NCBI GenBank assembly: GCA_902702965.1
Contig: CACRXP010000011.1
Coordinates: forward strand, 443,617 to 507,616
Source: Spirometra erinaceieuropaei
Lineage: Eukaryota; Platyhelminthes; Cestoda; Diphyllobothriidea; Diphyllobothriidae
Direction: 5' to 3'
Length of the DNA stretch: 64,000 nucleotides
Under the pieces are notes generated by a model. That model searched no databases. It saw only the letters and a program-made list of their open reading frames with translations, and was not told where the DNA came from. This document shows, piece after piece, positions 1-10,703 of the stretch; the stretch's first letter is position 1, and each line of letters starts with the position of its first letter. The position numbers were made by a program, and so were the translations under genes.

Positions 1-382
1 CACATCGCGGATATTTTTTTTGAATAAAAGTAAACTTGGAACCAAACAGTACAATACTCGCAGCAGTGGTTTACATTGCTTTGTTATCGCATGCCGGAAG
101 TCCATCGTATAAAAGGATGAAGAGTTTGATACTCGAAAATCAGAATTCATTTTACAAAGAACACGCTTATTTATTAAGACTGCAAAGAGCAGTTACTTGT
201 TGGCCACCTGAACATAAAATAACCGAACATACTCAAAACAGTGTATCCACTCCCATTGCTATTCTCCCGTACGGGTCCCCGCAGTAAATTACTGAGCTGC
301 ATCAATGGTCCTTTTCCAGTAGTCGGCCAAATGCATTGTAGGGTTCTGGCAACATATTTATGTCGACGCATGCAGTACAGAT
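1..382. other. No recognisable feature
   Basis: Short open frames are present on both strands, but none resembles a known protein or carries a splice or signal-peptide pattern. I see nothing supportable here before the Penelope-like tail begins. Confidence 0.4.
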
Positions 383-752
383 AGAAGCGAACAGGCGAGT
401 TCCAGGTAGCAGTTTAGAAGACGAAGATGCGATCACTGGAACAAGAAATTTATTGGCCAGAAATTTCGGATTCTCAGTCGAATCCATCCTCAGAGACATT
501 CACAGAGCAAGGTGATGGTGGCACAAGGACTGCAGTATTTATCGCACGTGCCTGCCGTGGGACCATATGCGTACTGTAATTAACAGCTCTCACAATTACC
601 GCTGGGGCTGTAAATGATGCGGTGGTGGCTTGTCACTCCGAGTCCGAGTTGTTAATGGCCGTGCTTTCGTCATCCGTGTTGGATGCTGGTGTGACAATAA
701 CTCGGCAAATTGGCTCACTGTCACTGGGATAATGGTTCGCCCGCGCAATCAC
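383..752 (-). mobile_element. Penelope-like element 3' tail fragment (left half of an inverted pair)
   Basis: Read on the minus strand this matches, base for base over most of its length, the 3' end of the Penelope-like element at 56,990-57,350. Shared landmarks are the run beginning cgaacaggcgagttccaggt, the hammerhead-like core at 455-497, and the C-terminal coding remnant that includes DEIAAIND-like residues. Only the terminal part of the element is present. It is immediately followed by a second tail in the opposite orientation (753-925), giving a near-palindrome. Confidence 0.75.
455..497 (-). ncRNA. Decayed hammerhead-ribozyme-like motif in Penelope tail
   Basis: On the minus strand the order is gtct, then CTGAGGA (canonical CTGATGA with one change), a GGATTC/GAATCC stem, GAAA, and then a degraded stem III/stem I side. 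The core substitution and the lost GTC make self-cleavage unlikely. It is recognisable only by comparison with the better copy at 59,565-59,606. Confidence 0.5.
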
Positions 753-925
753 GGCGATTAACGAATCGGACTCGGGCCGCATCAATTACGACCCCAGGGG
801 TGATTGCGAGAGCTGTTAATTACAGTGTGCATATGGTCCCACGGCAGCCAGGTGCTATAAATGCTGCACTCCTTGTGCCACCATCACCTTTATCTGCGAA
901 TGTCTCTGATGATGGATTCGACTAA
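753..925 (+). mobile_element. Penelope-like element 3' tail fragment (right half of an inverted pair)
   Basis: In the + direction this translates to a stretch containing SITTPGVIARAVN and NAALLVPPSPLSANVSDDG, closely matching the minus-strand C-terminus of the Penelope-like ORF at 57,084-57,230. The copy stops abruptly inside the hammerhead-like motif, after the first arm of stem II at about 922. It is a reverse-complement partner of 478-640, with the centre near 752. Confidence 0.75.
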
Positions 926-1432
926 ACAAGCGGGCCCTTTGAAACGAGATCCGAAATTTTAAGTCTTCCGAGCTACGAAATTTTCGTTTCTACCTCAGTG
1001 TTAATAGCAAGCCGATCTACAATAATTCACGCGTGGATTGCGTTTTCTCCGATTTCCGGAATTATCTACTCGGAAGTCACGATTCTTTGGCGACAAATGT
1101 GGATTCGCAGGACGCGGACTTCAGCCATTCCTCATTTCTGATGTTTCGGAGCCAAGAAACTCGGATCATCCTTCCATCGAAACATCTGGAACAACTCCCG
1201 CATAGGCTGAGTTACTCTTCTAATCTTATTCGTTGAAAGCATCATATTTCGAACGTAGTCGATAAATAACTGCTCCCTGTATTTGCTCGACGATCCTCGT
1301 TAATACGAAGATATTCATCTTATACGGTGACTCTCAATGACCAGAACGACGCCAAAGGCTTTTCGTCCATCATATAAGGCAAAAATCTCACCTGATTGTT
1401 TTTTCCTGTTGAATATACTAAAGTAGCACAGA
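926..1432. other. Probable 5' flank or untranslated region of the CR1-like LINE
   Basis: There is no protein similarity I can recognise. The segment lies between the Penelope tail and ORF1 of the CR1-like element, so it may hold the LINE 5' UTR. The true LINE start cannot be fixed from this single copy. Confidence 0.3.
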
Positions 1433-2476
1433 ATGGCGAATTCTGAAGTAGTACAAAGTAGTGCCCACTGTGGGGTCGAACCCGGGACCACACTGACGCA
1501 AGACTGCGACGCAGACCACCGCGCTATCGCCGCACACCTGGGCGGTCGTTCTAAAAGCCTTACAAATTGGTTACGACCGACGCACGCGGAAACCTACTGC
1601 AGCGGTTGTCAAACGCTAACCTCAAAGTTAAATCAACTAGAGGAAGAAGTTAGAAACATGAAGAATTTTATCCAGCAGACTTTCATGGCAGAGGATAAGT
1701 TGACAGCCTCTACGCACAGGGTAACGAGGAGTATAGCGCGAGACACCCTGTATAAGCAGTATCAGACCACAGTTATCAGTGATGACGGAAAACCTCCAAA
1801 ATCAGTACAGAATGAGAAAAAGGCTACAGGAAAGACTTTGGAGAAAGGTCGCAAAAATTCGAAGACGAAAGTGTCAGACTCGCCAGAAAGGAAACCGAGT
1901 GCCGAGGATGAAAATGATAAAGATGGACCGACAAAAGAGGAAAACAGTCCCCAGACAGTATGCGCACATCCTGAACCTAATGTGAGGGGAGCGTCGATCA
2001 ACACAAGACCGAATAAAAATGAACCCAGAGTGGGAGTGGAAGTACATACTCTCACGAGTATTCATGCAACTAGCGTCAAGGTCCAACTTGAGGAAGCCTC
2101 ATCATCGGTCAGACCAATTATCCAACAAAATTCGTCGGATGGATGTGCTCTGGACAGATCACGATGCATAGTCGTCCATGGACTTCGTGAATCAACGAAC
2201 GATAACCCCAGATGTAGGATAAATGATGATATCATGACCCCGCAAGAGTGTCTGGATAGCATAATAAAAGAAGATGAAGCCATTAAGATTCTGAATTATT
2301 TCCGACTAAACAGCAAAGACAGCGCGAGCTCTCAAGAGATGAAACCAAGGCCTTTTAAGATAGTTTTAGAAAGTAAACTCCAGAGGGATCTCCAACTTGA
2401 ACGAACAGTAGGGAGGATCCCTGGCCATAGAGATTTTTTTCAAACAGATTACTCAGTACAAGAGAAAATGAAATAG
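1433..2476 (+). pseudogene. CR1-like LINE ORF1 protein (interrupted by a stop)
   Basis: The 347-residue open part has three visible zones. Near residues 60-90 a CxxC pair precedes a short coiled-coil-like stretch (LTSKLNQLEEEVRNMKNFIQ). A charged Lys/Glu/Ser-rich linker covers roughly 120-200. A C-terminal RRM-like part starts at CIVVHGLREST and runs to DYSVQEKMK. In this family ORF1p binds element RNA and chaperones reverse transcription. The TAG at 2474-2476 looks premature: the same frame continues with RALKADLATLKEQEEEGLVI and a typical ORF1 ending to about 2,600. The minus-strand copy at 50,653-50,961 has the parallel phrase CTFIHGLLESN. The start at 1433 is the first Met in an open frame; no other start is favoured. 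Confidence 0.75.
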
Positions 2477-2589
2477 AGGGCGCTGAAGGCGGATCTGGCG
2501 ACCTTGAAAGAACAAGAAGAGGAGGGACTAGTAATAATGAACGGAGTGATTATTCGACGACAAAGACCCCTCCTGTGGAGGACGCCTGC

Positions 2590-3345
2590 CATACCGACGA
2601 AGGCCACACGGCCGGGCAACTAATTCGACGCAACAACCTACATAAAACTAAGTTCTTCTACGGAAATGTAAAAAGCCTCTTGAACAAACTCGACGAACTT
2701 AAAATAATTGTGGCCGAACTATGTCCTGATGTTATTGCATTAACTGAAACGTGGCTCACCCCAGATCTCACAGACCACAAATACAGTTAGATGGTTATCA
2801 AGCGCTAAGACGAGACCGAACCAAAAAGCGAGGTGGCGGAGTTGCCACATATATCAGCAATGCGGTCGAATATAACCCTGTTGAAGAATGTGTAAATGAG
2901 CATGATCTGGAGATGCTGAAGTGTCATTTGCTGGTCCCCAAAGCCGAAAAAGTTACTATCACCATTGTGTATAGTCCTCCAAATCAACCTGCGACAAAGA
3001 TCAAGCGTTAATCCCTCGACTACGAGAGAACAGTCGAAAGCAAAACATTATTATTGTAGGAGATTTCAATGCTCCGCTGATTAACTGGGACCTTATGACA
3101 GTTAAGGGCTACGGTCAAGGATTCGACCAAATGCTATTAGACATGGCATTTGATTAATTTCTGTTTCAACATGTACGAACTGTGACTCGCATGCGTGAAG
3201 GTCAGAGAGCTAGTTGCCTAGACCTTGTGTTTACCAAGAACGAGGAAAGCGTTGATGAAATAAATGTAGGTTCGCCCCTAGGTTCTTGTGATCACATGAC
3301 ATTAATGTGGGAGTCGACAATCGTAGCTGTTCCCGAATGAAGATC
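2590..3345 (+). pseudogene. CR1-like LINE ORF2, EEP endonuclease domain (broken)
   Basis: The nicking endonuclease of a non-LTR retrotransposon. In order I see GNVKSLLNKLDELK and CPDVIALTETWLTP (N-terminal EEP strands with the catalytic Glu), RGGGVATYIS, VTITIVYSPPN, IIIVGDFNAPLINWD (GDFN motif), CLDLVFTK and GSCDHMTLMWE (C-terminal SDH-type motif, here CDH). The frame changes near 2,780 and again near 3,010, and a stop (TAA) interrupts the MAFD region near 3,157. No intact enzyme is encoded. Confidence 0.82.
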
Positions 3346-3559
3346 AAAGTCGTTAAGAAATGTCTAGCGGGGAAACTTTGAGGCAATAAAGTCAGAGATC
3401 AGACACACACTATGGACGGAAGCATTACGAGATATCAACGAATGCTGCACAACCTTCCAATCAACTATGAGAGACCTGATTGAACGATACTGTCCGCTCA
3501 AGAAACATCCAACCGGAAATAAAACGAAATGGCTGACAACATCGGTTAAGAAGGGAATC

Positions 3560-5430
3560 CGAAAAAAACGCAAGCTGTGAAAAATCTTCTGACAAACGGA
3601 GAGCCCAGAAAAACTTCAGGAATTCAGACAACAACGAACCTTATGCAAACGACTCATCCGAGAAGTACGAGCTTCTTATGAACTGAAGCTCCTGGAGAAG
3701 GCGCAGCAAAAACTTAAAGCGTTCTATGCATATTTCGGGAGCAATACGAAAAACCGGGACCATCTGGCAACGTTAAAGGACAAAAATAATCGAATTGTGA
3801 GCGATGGCTTTCAAAAAACCGAGTTTCTTTCCCAGTTTTTCCAAAGTGTCTACAATTAGGAACCACCCGTCCAGTCCTGTTTTCGTCTACTGCTCGCCAA
3901 CCAACCACTTAAAAGCGCAGTATTTTTTACTCCGCATTTAATTTTAGCAGAGCTAAATAAGATGCATCCGGCTAGGTCACCGGGACCAGATGAGATACCA
4001 GGTGTACTCCTACGTCAGTTAGCTGAAGAATTAACAGAGCCACTTCCTATAATCTTCCAAAAATCACTGAAAGCTGGCAAACTACCTGACACATGGAAAT
4101 TGGCAAGGGAGGATCACGACTATGTCTCACCAACTACCGGCCGGTGAGTATGATACGCATTTGTTACAAACTGATGAAAAAGTTAGGTAAAAAATCAATT
4201 ACATCACTCGATACATTCTGCTGTCACATCACTTCAGTTCAACATGGCTTCTGCGAAAAGAGGTCCTGCCTCACAAACCTGCATTCGTCACTGGAACATT
4301 GGTCAAAGGCCATGGATGAAGGACATTTAGTTGATGTCATTTACTTTGACTTCAGCAAGGCGTTCGATTGCGTCCCACATAAGCGCTTCACTCAAATGTT
4401 GTCAGAAGTAGGGATAAGAGGAAATCATCTGAACTGGATTCAAGATTTCCTAGACTGTCGACGACAAAAAGTCACTGCGGGTGGCTACTGCTCAGAATGG
4501 GCAACTGTTACAAGTGGAGTCCCACAAGGGTCAGTTCTTGGGCCGTTCCTATTCGTTATTCATCTAAATGACCTAGTACGGGAAGCGAAATCGAACATAG
4601 CGCCCTTTGCAGACAATCTTAAACTTTGAAGGACGATAAAGGATGAAGATGACGTCAAGGTACTACAAGAGGACGTAGAGAATTTGCACGCATGGAATTC
4701 AACGTCAGAAATGTGCAGTAATGCACGTAGTGTCAGCGAGACGAAGAACAAATGCACCCTCACGACAGTTTCTCCTGGACAATCAACCACTTAAAACCGT
4801 AGATGTGCAAAAAGTTCTCGGTGTATTTATTAAAGACGATCTAGGCGTCACCACTCAGTGTTCTAAAGTCGCTGCGCGGGCAATGTCCGTTATGAGCGCG
4901 ATACGCAGAACGTTTATTCACTTGAATAAAGATGTCTTTGGAAAAGTATACGGGACATTTGTGCGGCCTCACCTGGAATATGCGGTACAGGCTTGGTGGC
5001 CGTGGCTTCGGAAGGATATGGATATCATTGAAAGTGTACAACGGCGTGTTACAAAGGCTGTTCATGGCCTCAAAAATTTCGCGTACGAGCAGCGCCTGAC
5101 GGCCTTGAACCTCTATCCCCTCCACTACGGGCAGGACAGAGGTGATCTCATAGCAACGTTCCAGTTGGTAAAAGAACTTGATCTGGATGTCGATTGGGAA
5201 ACGCTTTTTGAAATGGCACCCAAGTCTAATCTCAGACGACATGATTACCAGCTTAAGAGGGAACTGTGCCACATAAATCAACTTTCCTCCTTATCTCACA
5301 GAGGGTCATTCGCCAATGAAACTCTTTGCCGGAGTATGTTTTTAATTCCCCTACCGTGAACGTGTTCAAGAAACACTGGATACTCACCTGCTGAAAGTCA
5401 ACCCGAACTGCCGAATGCTGATCTAACTGA
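3560..5430 (+). pseudogene. CR1-like LINE ORF2, reverse transcriptase and C-terminal tail (broken)
   Basis: RT motifs in order: RSPGPDEIPGVLLRQLAEEL; NYRPVSMI; HGFCEKRSCLTNL; VIYFDFSKAFDCVPH (motif A with catalytic Asp); SGVPQGSVLGPFLF (motif B); and PFADNLKL, where the second catalytic Asp of motif C is replaced by Asn. Downstream, 4,721-5,359 encodes the thumb and tail (VLGVFIKDDLGVTTQC, HLEYAVQAWWPWLRKD, LHYGQDRGDLIATFQLVK), and the usual FFSxRVVNxWNxLP ending persists in a shifted frame to about 5,430. Frame breaks near 4,140 and 4,630 plus the Asp-to-Asn change mean it is dead. Confidence 0.85.
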
Positions 5431-5720
5431 TTATTTAAACGACTATAAATACGCTACTAACAGGATTTCAACAAATCCTATTTTGTGCGTCAAACCTAGC
5501 CCATATGGATATTTTCACAGTCCGAATGCGGTGAACAAAGTTTTTCGCAATTATTTCGCGAGTACCATACCCCTTTCGCCTTTATGTTACTTTATTAGAT
5601 TTATGAATTCTCCTTACTAAAACTGCAAGCAAAATTTTTCCGCAAATTAACTGTTTTTCTTTACATCTGTACCCTCTAAGTGGAGTTTTCAGGGCTTCTG
5701 TCGTTTACTCCAAATATACT

Positions 5721-5830
5721 GACTGAGAATCCGAAACGTCAAACGAATAAATTTCTTGTTCCAGTGATGGCATCGTCGTCTTCTGGCATGCAGTACATGC
5801 TCAGTCCCGCAGCAATGAAAGCCTAGATCA
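5721..5830 (+). mobile_element. Penelope-like tail, 3' half of hammerhead-like motif onward
   Basis: The sequence gagaatccgaaacgtcaaac followed by ataaatttcttgttccag is the same as the tails at 57,040-57,100 (minus) and 59,585-59,650 (plus). The 5' half of the motif is missing, so this copy is truncated just inside the hammerhead-like element. Confidence 0.65.
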
Positions 5831-8800
5831 TAACACTTTTTATTTAAAATGTAGGCGTGATGCTCGACGTATATGTAAGAGGAGGATTTGATTTGTCTGA
5901 CATCTAGAATTCACACTCGAAACCACCACCGGAGTCATGAAAAGATAAATACAGGAATGCACACGTGGGCAGTAACCGGGGGTGGTACATACTAACTAGC
6001 CTATTATAATTACTATAATTATAATTACAGACATATTCTACGCAGATGGCTGAACATACTGTGATGATTGCTTGTTCGCAATGGTCGTGTCGTTACCTGT
6101 GACGATTATACCGACAGCATTTATTCCCGTTATTATAGTATCTCAGGAAACGGTCTTGCCCTACATTCCGCCCTAGTAATCACCAACTCGTCCAGTCAAT
6201 GTCTTAGCACCAAATATAGAGAAGAATTCAAGGTATTTACTGCTTGACCGTGGGTCGGAAAACCACGAAAAAAACTAAGTTACAGCTCTAACAGTTGTCG
6301 CCTCTCTCGAGGTTCCTAGCCCAGTTGAATTTGTAGCTGCGATCGGGTCCAATAGATTGAGTGACAACTTAAGGGTTGGCGTCACTACTCTTCACTGCTG
6401 CTACGGGTTTGGCTATCTGATTTCGCATTGATCTCCCGTCTGAGAGAAATTATACGACAGCACGGGAGTTTCTAATACGTATCCCCCTCTCTGTGAGGTG
6501 ACTTTATAAATTAGCAGAAAATAGTTGTTCGAATTTGGAAAAGTCTATAAGACGCGTTGCCTCACTTTCAGTCAAGGAACGCTTCGATTCAAGCTTGAAC
6601 ATATAAAAAGAAAAATTCACCAAATAAACGCAAATTTAGATATCAACAATGTATGCAACATTTCCCAGGCGAAATTAGTCGCCACGCTTTTTCTTAAACT
6701 TGATTATTAAAGAAACCCAACTGTCACTCCTTAATACTAAAGCTTATTTCTGGTCCTAGCTCTTCCACTGAGACTTTAGTTGAAACTGCCCCAGATGTTT
6801 GACATCGGGCAGCAGTTTGGAATTACGAACCTCAAACTTAGAAAAAGTATTTGCATTATGGGCGCAATTAGAGATATCGTAGCAAGAGTCCTGCCACCAC
6901 TTTTCACAATTGAATGTCACAGCTTTTCAGTGATCCCTGCCATGTGGAGCCTTAAGATTCACTTCGATCGTAAGAAGAAAATGCAAAGTTCGGCTTCATA
7001 TCGATACTGGGTACCTAGTTTCCATTCATGGGGAAGATATTCATAATCACAATATCGATCACATGGGTTGTGGTATAATTCCCTTGGGCCGATCGGCGAG
7101 CTTAACCCGGTCACTTCCACATTCACAGAGATCATGCTAATGCACTTGGGTGATGTTCGCCAGGAAGAATAACACGGCCAACAAAATGCACCAGAGTTAA
7201 TGTCATTGGCAAATCTCACCTAGTATAATTCACCATAAGTACTCTTAGCTTAGGTTTTAACGAGATCTTCAAAGAAGCCGTAGAGATGATTCCTTGTCTC
7301 CTGTAACATTTACTCCAATTTCACTCCATTTCGAACCCTTTATTATTCAATACATTTGAAGTTATCAGGAGTGAATTTTTAAATTATTCCGAAAATGTAA
7401 GCAGCCTTCGTTCGAATGGTGATAGAATCCGAACATGATGACTGTAAACACTACTGACAACAGAGAAAGGCAGTTCTCCACTTTCGCATGCAGGAACTGG
7501 ATGTAATCGAAAAAAACTTCCATGATCAATGCGCACCAGTTTTGACAGTGCCCTAGGTTTTACGGGAGAATCCGCTGACAAACACCGAGAAGCCAGGACC
7601 CGCTGCAAATTTTTTCTGACCCCGTAGTCAGGCAAATATATGCATATCACTAGCACTTTACTTTCGGAATTTCAGTAGTTTGTACATTGACTAATACAGA
7701 CGTTGCCTCGGATTGTTGGTGGCTGACACCATGGCAAAATTACCAGCTCGACATGTGGAGCCAAAGAGCAGCTGCAAATCGGAAGGTGTTTGCAGACTTA
7801 GTAGGAGACTGATTCCTGAAATACCGGTAGGCTTCTAAGGAGAGGGCAACTGAAGTATTACAATACCTGTAAGTCTGACAGACAATAATGCAGACCCCGC
7901 CACATGTAGAAACAAGAGACTCCATCCCTGTTAGATTTGAAAAGAGAATGAATAGCTATTTTCAAAACTCAATCACAGAGCTGTTTGGTATTAAAATTGC
8001 TATCAATTAATCTCATTCTAAATAATAAAATGAGGGACACACCAGAATATGAATAAGTAAGTGAGCCTAACTATTCAAGGCAACAGTTGTGAATTTTCGT
8101 AAAGTCGATATTGATTGTTTTATTAGCCATCTGTGCGGGTGCTGTAACTAAAAACTAAAATATATCTCAAAAGATATTCATGAGTAAGTTTTGGAATAAA
8201 TATGCAAACATGCTCGGTCTTCAACTTGTGTTTAGAGTGAGCAGCGGGTTAGGAAAAAGTGAGGGAGCACTGAAAAACCTGCCTTCCAAGATTGGCTCAG
8301 AATGGCATGAAATGAATGTGGTTTGCTAACTTTGGGAAGGAAAAACTGTCGCCACTGTGGACAAAAATATTTCCGCTGGAAGGGGTAAGTTGTAATAGTT
8401 CAAATTTTTCCTCGTCAGGGGAGTATTCATAAACCGGATGAGGCTATTCGCTTTAGATACGATCATAAGATTTCTCAGCGGGAACAGCAGCCAAGGATGC
8501 GTGACAGGAGGGACCCACCGCGATCGTCCACAGCCTGCTTATGACCAACAGGAACATCAAAGCGTGGGTAGTTGCGATCACAATACTTTTTTGCTGACTG
8601 AACAAACCTAAATGACAGTTCGACCATCGATTTCGATGATGTACACCGTGTGCCCCACAGCTGCAGCAGCGGTGGGAGCAGGGACGGTGACTTACGCAGA
8701 GGTTTATAGTGCCGGTAGACTTGTGCTGCATCTACCTACACTCTCTCCTCCTCCCTCGCCCGAGCCCGATGTCAAGAGAGAGTCAAGAAGACCGGAGACG

Positions 8801-8899
8801 AGGGAGGCCGCAGGTGGATGGCTCGGACGGATCCTTACCTTGGCGTTCCACCACACCCCCTGGTCCACACAACAATAACCAGGATTTCAAACAACACAA
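5831..8899. other. About 3 kb with no recognised gene
   Basis: No open frame over about 90 codons, no recognisable domain, no large inverted repeat and no tRNA fold that I could see. It may be intergenic sequence or decayed repeats too old to read by eye. Confidence 0.4.
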
Positions 8900-9708
8900 C
8901 CGAGATTGAAGGCTGGCACGGCCGAAGCCGCACCTAGGCGTGCCGCCGACGCCTGGTTCGGATCCTACAGAGTGGGAGTGCCATAAAGGCCACATTAAAA
9001 AGGAGCCATTGCAGCCTGACTCTCAGACCCCCACCAGTCGAAGAGGATGTCCAAGTTGTCCCGTCAGTTGGCAACCTTCTAAGCCACGGCTTTTAGCGCA
9101 CCGTGAGAGCTTCAGGCGCGTCAGATTGTTTATAGTGAGGAGAAAATGCGCAGAGTCGTCGACCTCACTCTCCCTTCCCATTCCCACACCCCAGCAGCTG
9201 TCCGAGCCGGTCAACAGACTGGAGTGGGAAATGGGCGCGGTGGCTGGCATGGTCGACTGATCATGACTGCGCGCGCCACGTGCACGACCTGCCCCCCCCC
9301 ATACACACATACACCAGGAGTTCGCACAACGGGGGTTGAACGGCGTGTCTCTCACTTGCGTGAGAGTGGCGTGGTAGTTGCTGTTTCAGCCCGTCCTCAG
9401 CCCACCGGCCCGCCACTCCACACAACACACACACAACGGGACGAACTGCGTGGACCGAGTGGGGGCGTCAATCAGCAACCTTCCTATCCACGACGCGTGA
9501 CGTGTCGGGATAGTCTCAGACTCAAGTCACCCGTGCAGCCGAAGCCGCATGGGGACCGAGTCGAGATGCACACTTCCCACTTGATTGGGAGGTGACAGTT
9601 GGGTGCTTGCGGTGTGTGAGTGCTGATGTGTGGTGGTGGTGGTGGTGGTGGTGGTGGAGGCAGGGAGGGATGGTGTTATGGTGTGGTGTAGCCGGTGGTT
9701 GTCTACCG
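8900..9708 (-). mobile_element. 3' untranslated tail of the RT plus zinc-finger LINE
   Basis: The tail follows the predicted stop of the zinc-finger ORF at about 9,709 on the minus strand. It is GC-rich and contains the phrase with cactctcacgcaagtgagag (reverse complement of 9,350-9,372), which reappears with changes on + at about 39,455-39,472. That places 38,849-39,760 as a second copy of the same tail. A GTG/CAC microsatellite lies just inside it. The 3' limit near 8,900 is a guess from base composition. Confidence 0.55.
9630..9658. repeat. (GTG)n microsatellite
   Basis: Nine or more tandem copies of GTG/CCA lie in the tail of the zinc-finger LINE. A shorter (GGA)n run at 10,339-10,361 lies inside the same element and encodes poly-Ser on the minus strand. 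Confidence 0.9.
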
Positions 9709-10703
9709 CAGGTCGTCGTGGATGCGCGTGTGGCCGAGTAGGCCAGTGCGATGCGTGAAAGTGCGAGGGCAGTGTGGGCAGTGGAGGCGAGCTTGGTGGG
9801 TATAAGTTGGTGCTCAAGTACTGGTTCGCCAGTCTCTGTGCGATGAATTCGCAAGTGGCCGACTAGGCCGAGGCGAGTGATGAATGCGCGTGTGCAGTGT
9901 GGGCAGGTGAATTCTGTAGTGTCGGTGTCCGTTGCTATAACGGTGATGGGCGCAAAGGGGGATGAATTGGGGATGGGGTTTGGCGTGGTGGGTAAGTCGG
10001 GAGGGCGGTCAATTCCGCTCTCGTGGGTGCGCATTTGGCCGAATAGGCCCATGCGATGCGTGAAGGTGCGAGGGCAGTGTGGGCAGTGAAGGCGGGTGCG
10101 GTGGGTGTAAGTTGGTGCTCCTGGCACTGGTTCGCCAGTCTCTGTGCGATGGATTCGCCAGTGACCGACCAGGCCGATGTGTGAGGTGAAAGTGCGGTCG
10201 CAGTGAGGGCAGGTGTAGTCCTGGTCCTCACCCCTGGAGTCGGAGGTTGGAGGGATGGTGTCTGTTGTTGAGTCATGGATGTGTGTGCTGCTGGTGTGAG
10301 TGACGGCCACCAGAGCGGCCGTGGTTGGTGCAGTGGGGCAGGAGGAGGAGGAGGAGGAGGACGGAAGTGGTGGTTCAGAAGAATTGTCAGAGTTAGTTGG
10401 CGGCGGAGAGGACGTAGCAGAGACGGGCGGAAGGGCGGCGGTTGGTGCAGTATGGGAGGTGCAGTTGGTCCGAAGATGTCCAATGAGTCCAATTCGTGCC
10501 CGGAATGTCCGTTGACATCGAGGACACGTTGGAAGCGGTTGTTCGTCGGCGTTGCGGACGGAGCGTAGCTGTGATTTGCGTGCTTCGCGTTTCACTTTGA
10601 CAGCGGCGATTCGGTTGACCTCATAGATCGCAGCGCCTGTCTTCACTTTCCTCCTCCAGGTCGGTCGGTCAAGGGCGAGCTCTTTCCAGTTGGTTGGATT
10701 AAT
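9709..10703 (-). pseudogene. C2H2 zinc-finger C-terminus of the LINE polyprotein
   Basis: This part follows directly, in the same frame, after the RT tail: a TAA at 10,704-10,706 stands where related copies appear to have Gln (KHL, stop, INPTNW). Five finger-like units are visible: 1 at about 10,461-10,529 (CPRCQRTFRARIGLIGHLRTNC), 2 at 10,145-10,212, 3 at 10,023-10,086 (second-half His changed to Gln, LFGQMRTH), 4 at 9,843-9,907, and 5 at 9,717-9,783. Unit 5 is in another frame because one base is missing near 9,815, and it ends HDDLR then TAG. The fingers share the pattern CPHCxRxFxxRxGLxGHxRIH and are joined by Ser/Thr/Pro-rich linkers. I infer a nucleic-acid-binding role in target choice or RNA binding. 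No intact protein is made from this copy. Confidence 0.82.

Larger units (their letters stand above)
1433..5470 (+). mobile_element. CR1-like non-LTR retrotransposon, nearly full length, inactive
   Basis: The order is ORF1 (RNA-binding type), endonuclease/exonuclease/phosphatase (EEP) domain, then reverse transcriptase with the CR1/Jockey-type C-terminal tail, all on +. Decay includes an internal stop in ORF1, several frameshifts and stops in ORF2, and an altered RT active site (FADN for the usual FADD). Related fragments lie on the minus strand at 44,400-47,010 and 49,201-51,050, and a 3' end at 13,260-14,080, so this is a multi-copy family here. Confidence 0.88.

Noticed and set aside
1762..2086. 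Antisense open frames of 70-97 codons across LINE ORF1
   Set aside because: They are shadows of the + strand ORF1 coding region.
9935..10568. Long alternative frames on both strands over the zinc-finger region
   Set aside because: Low-complexity Pro/Ser/Gly readings produced by GC-rich repeats; the C2H2 frame is the one with conserved ligands.
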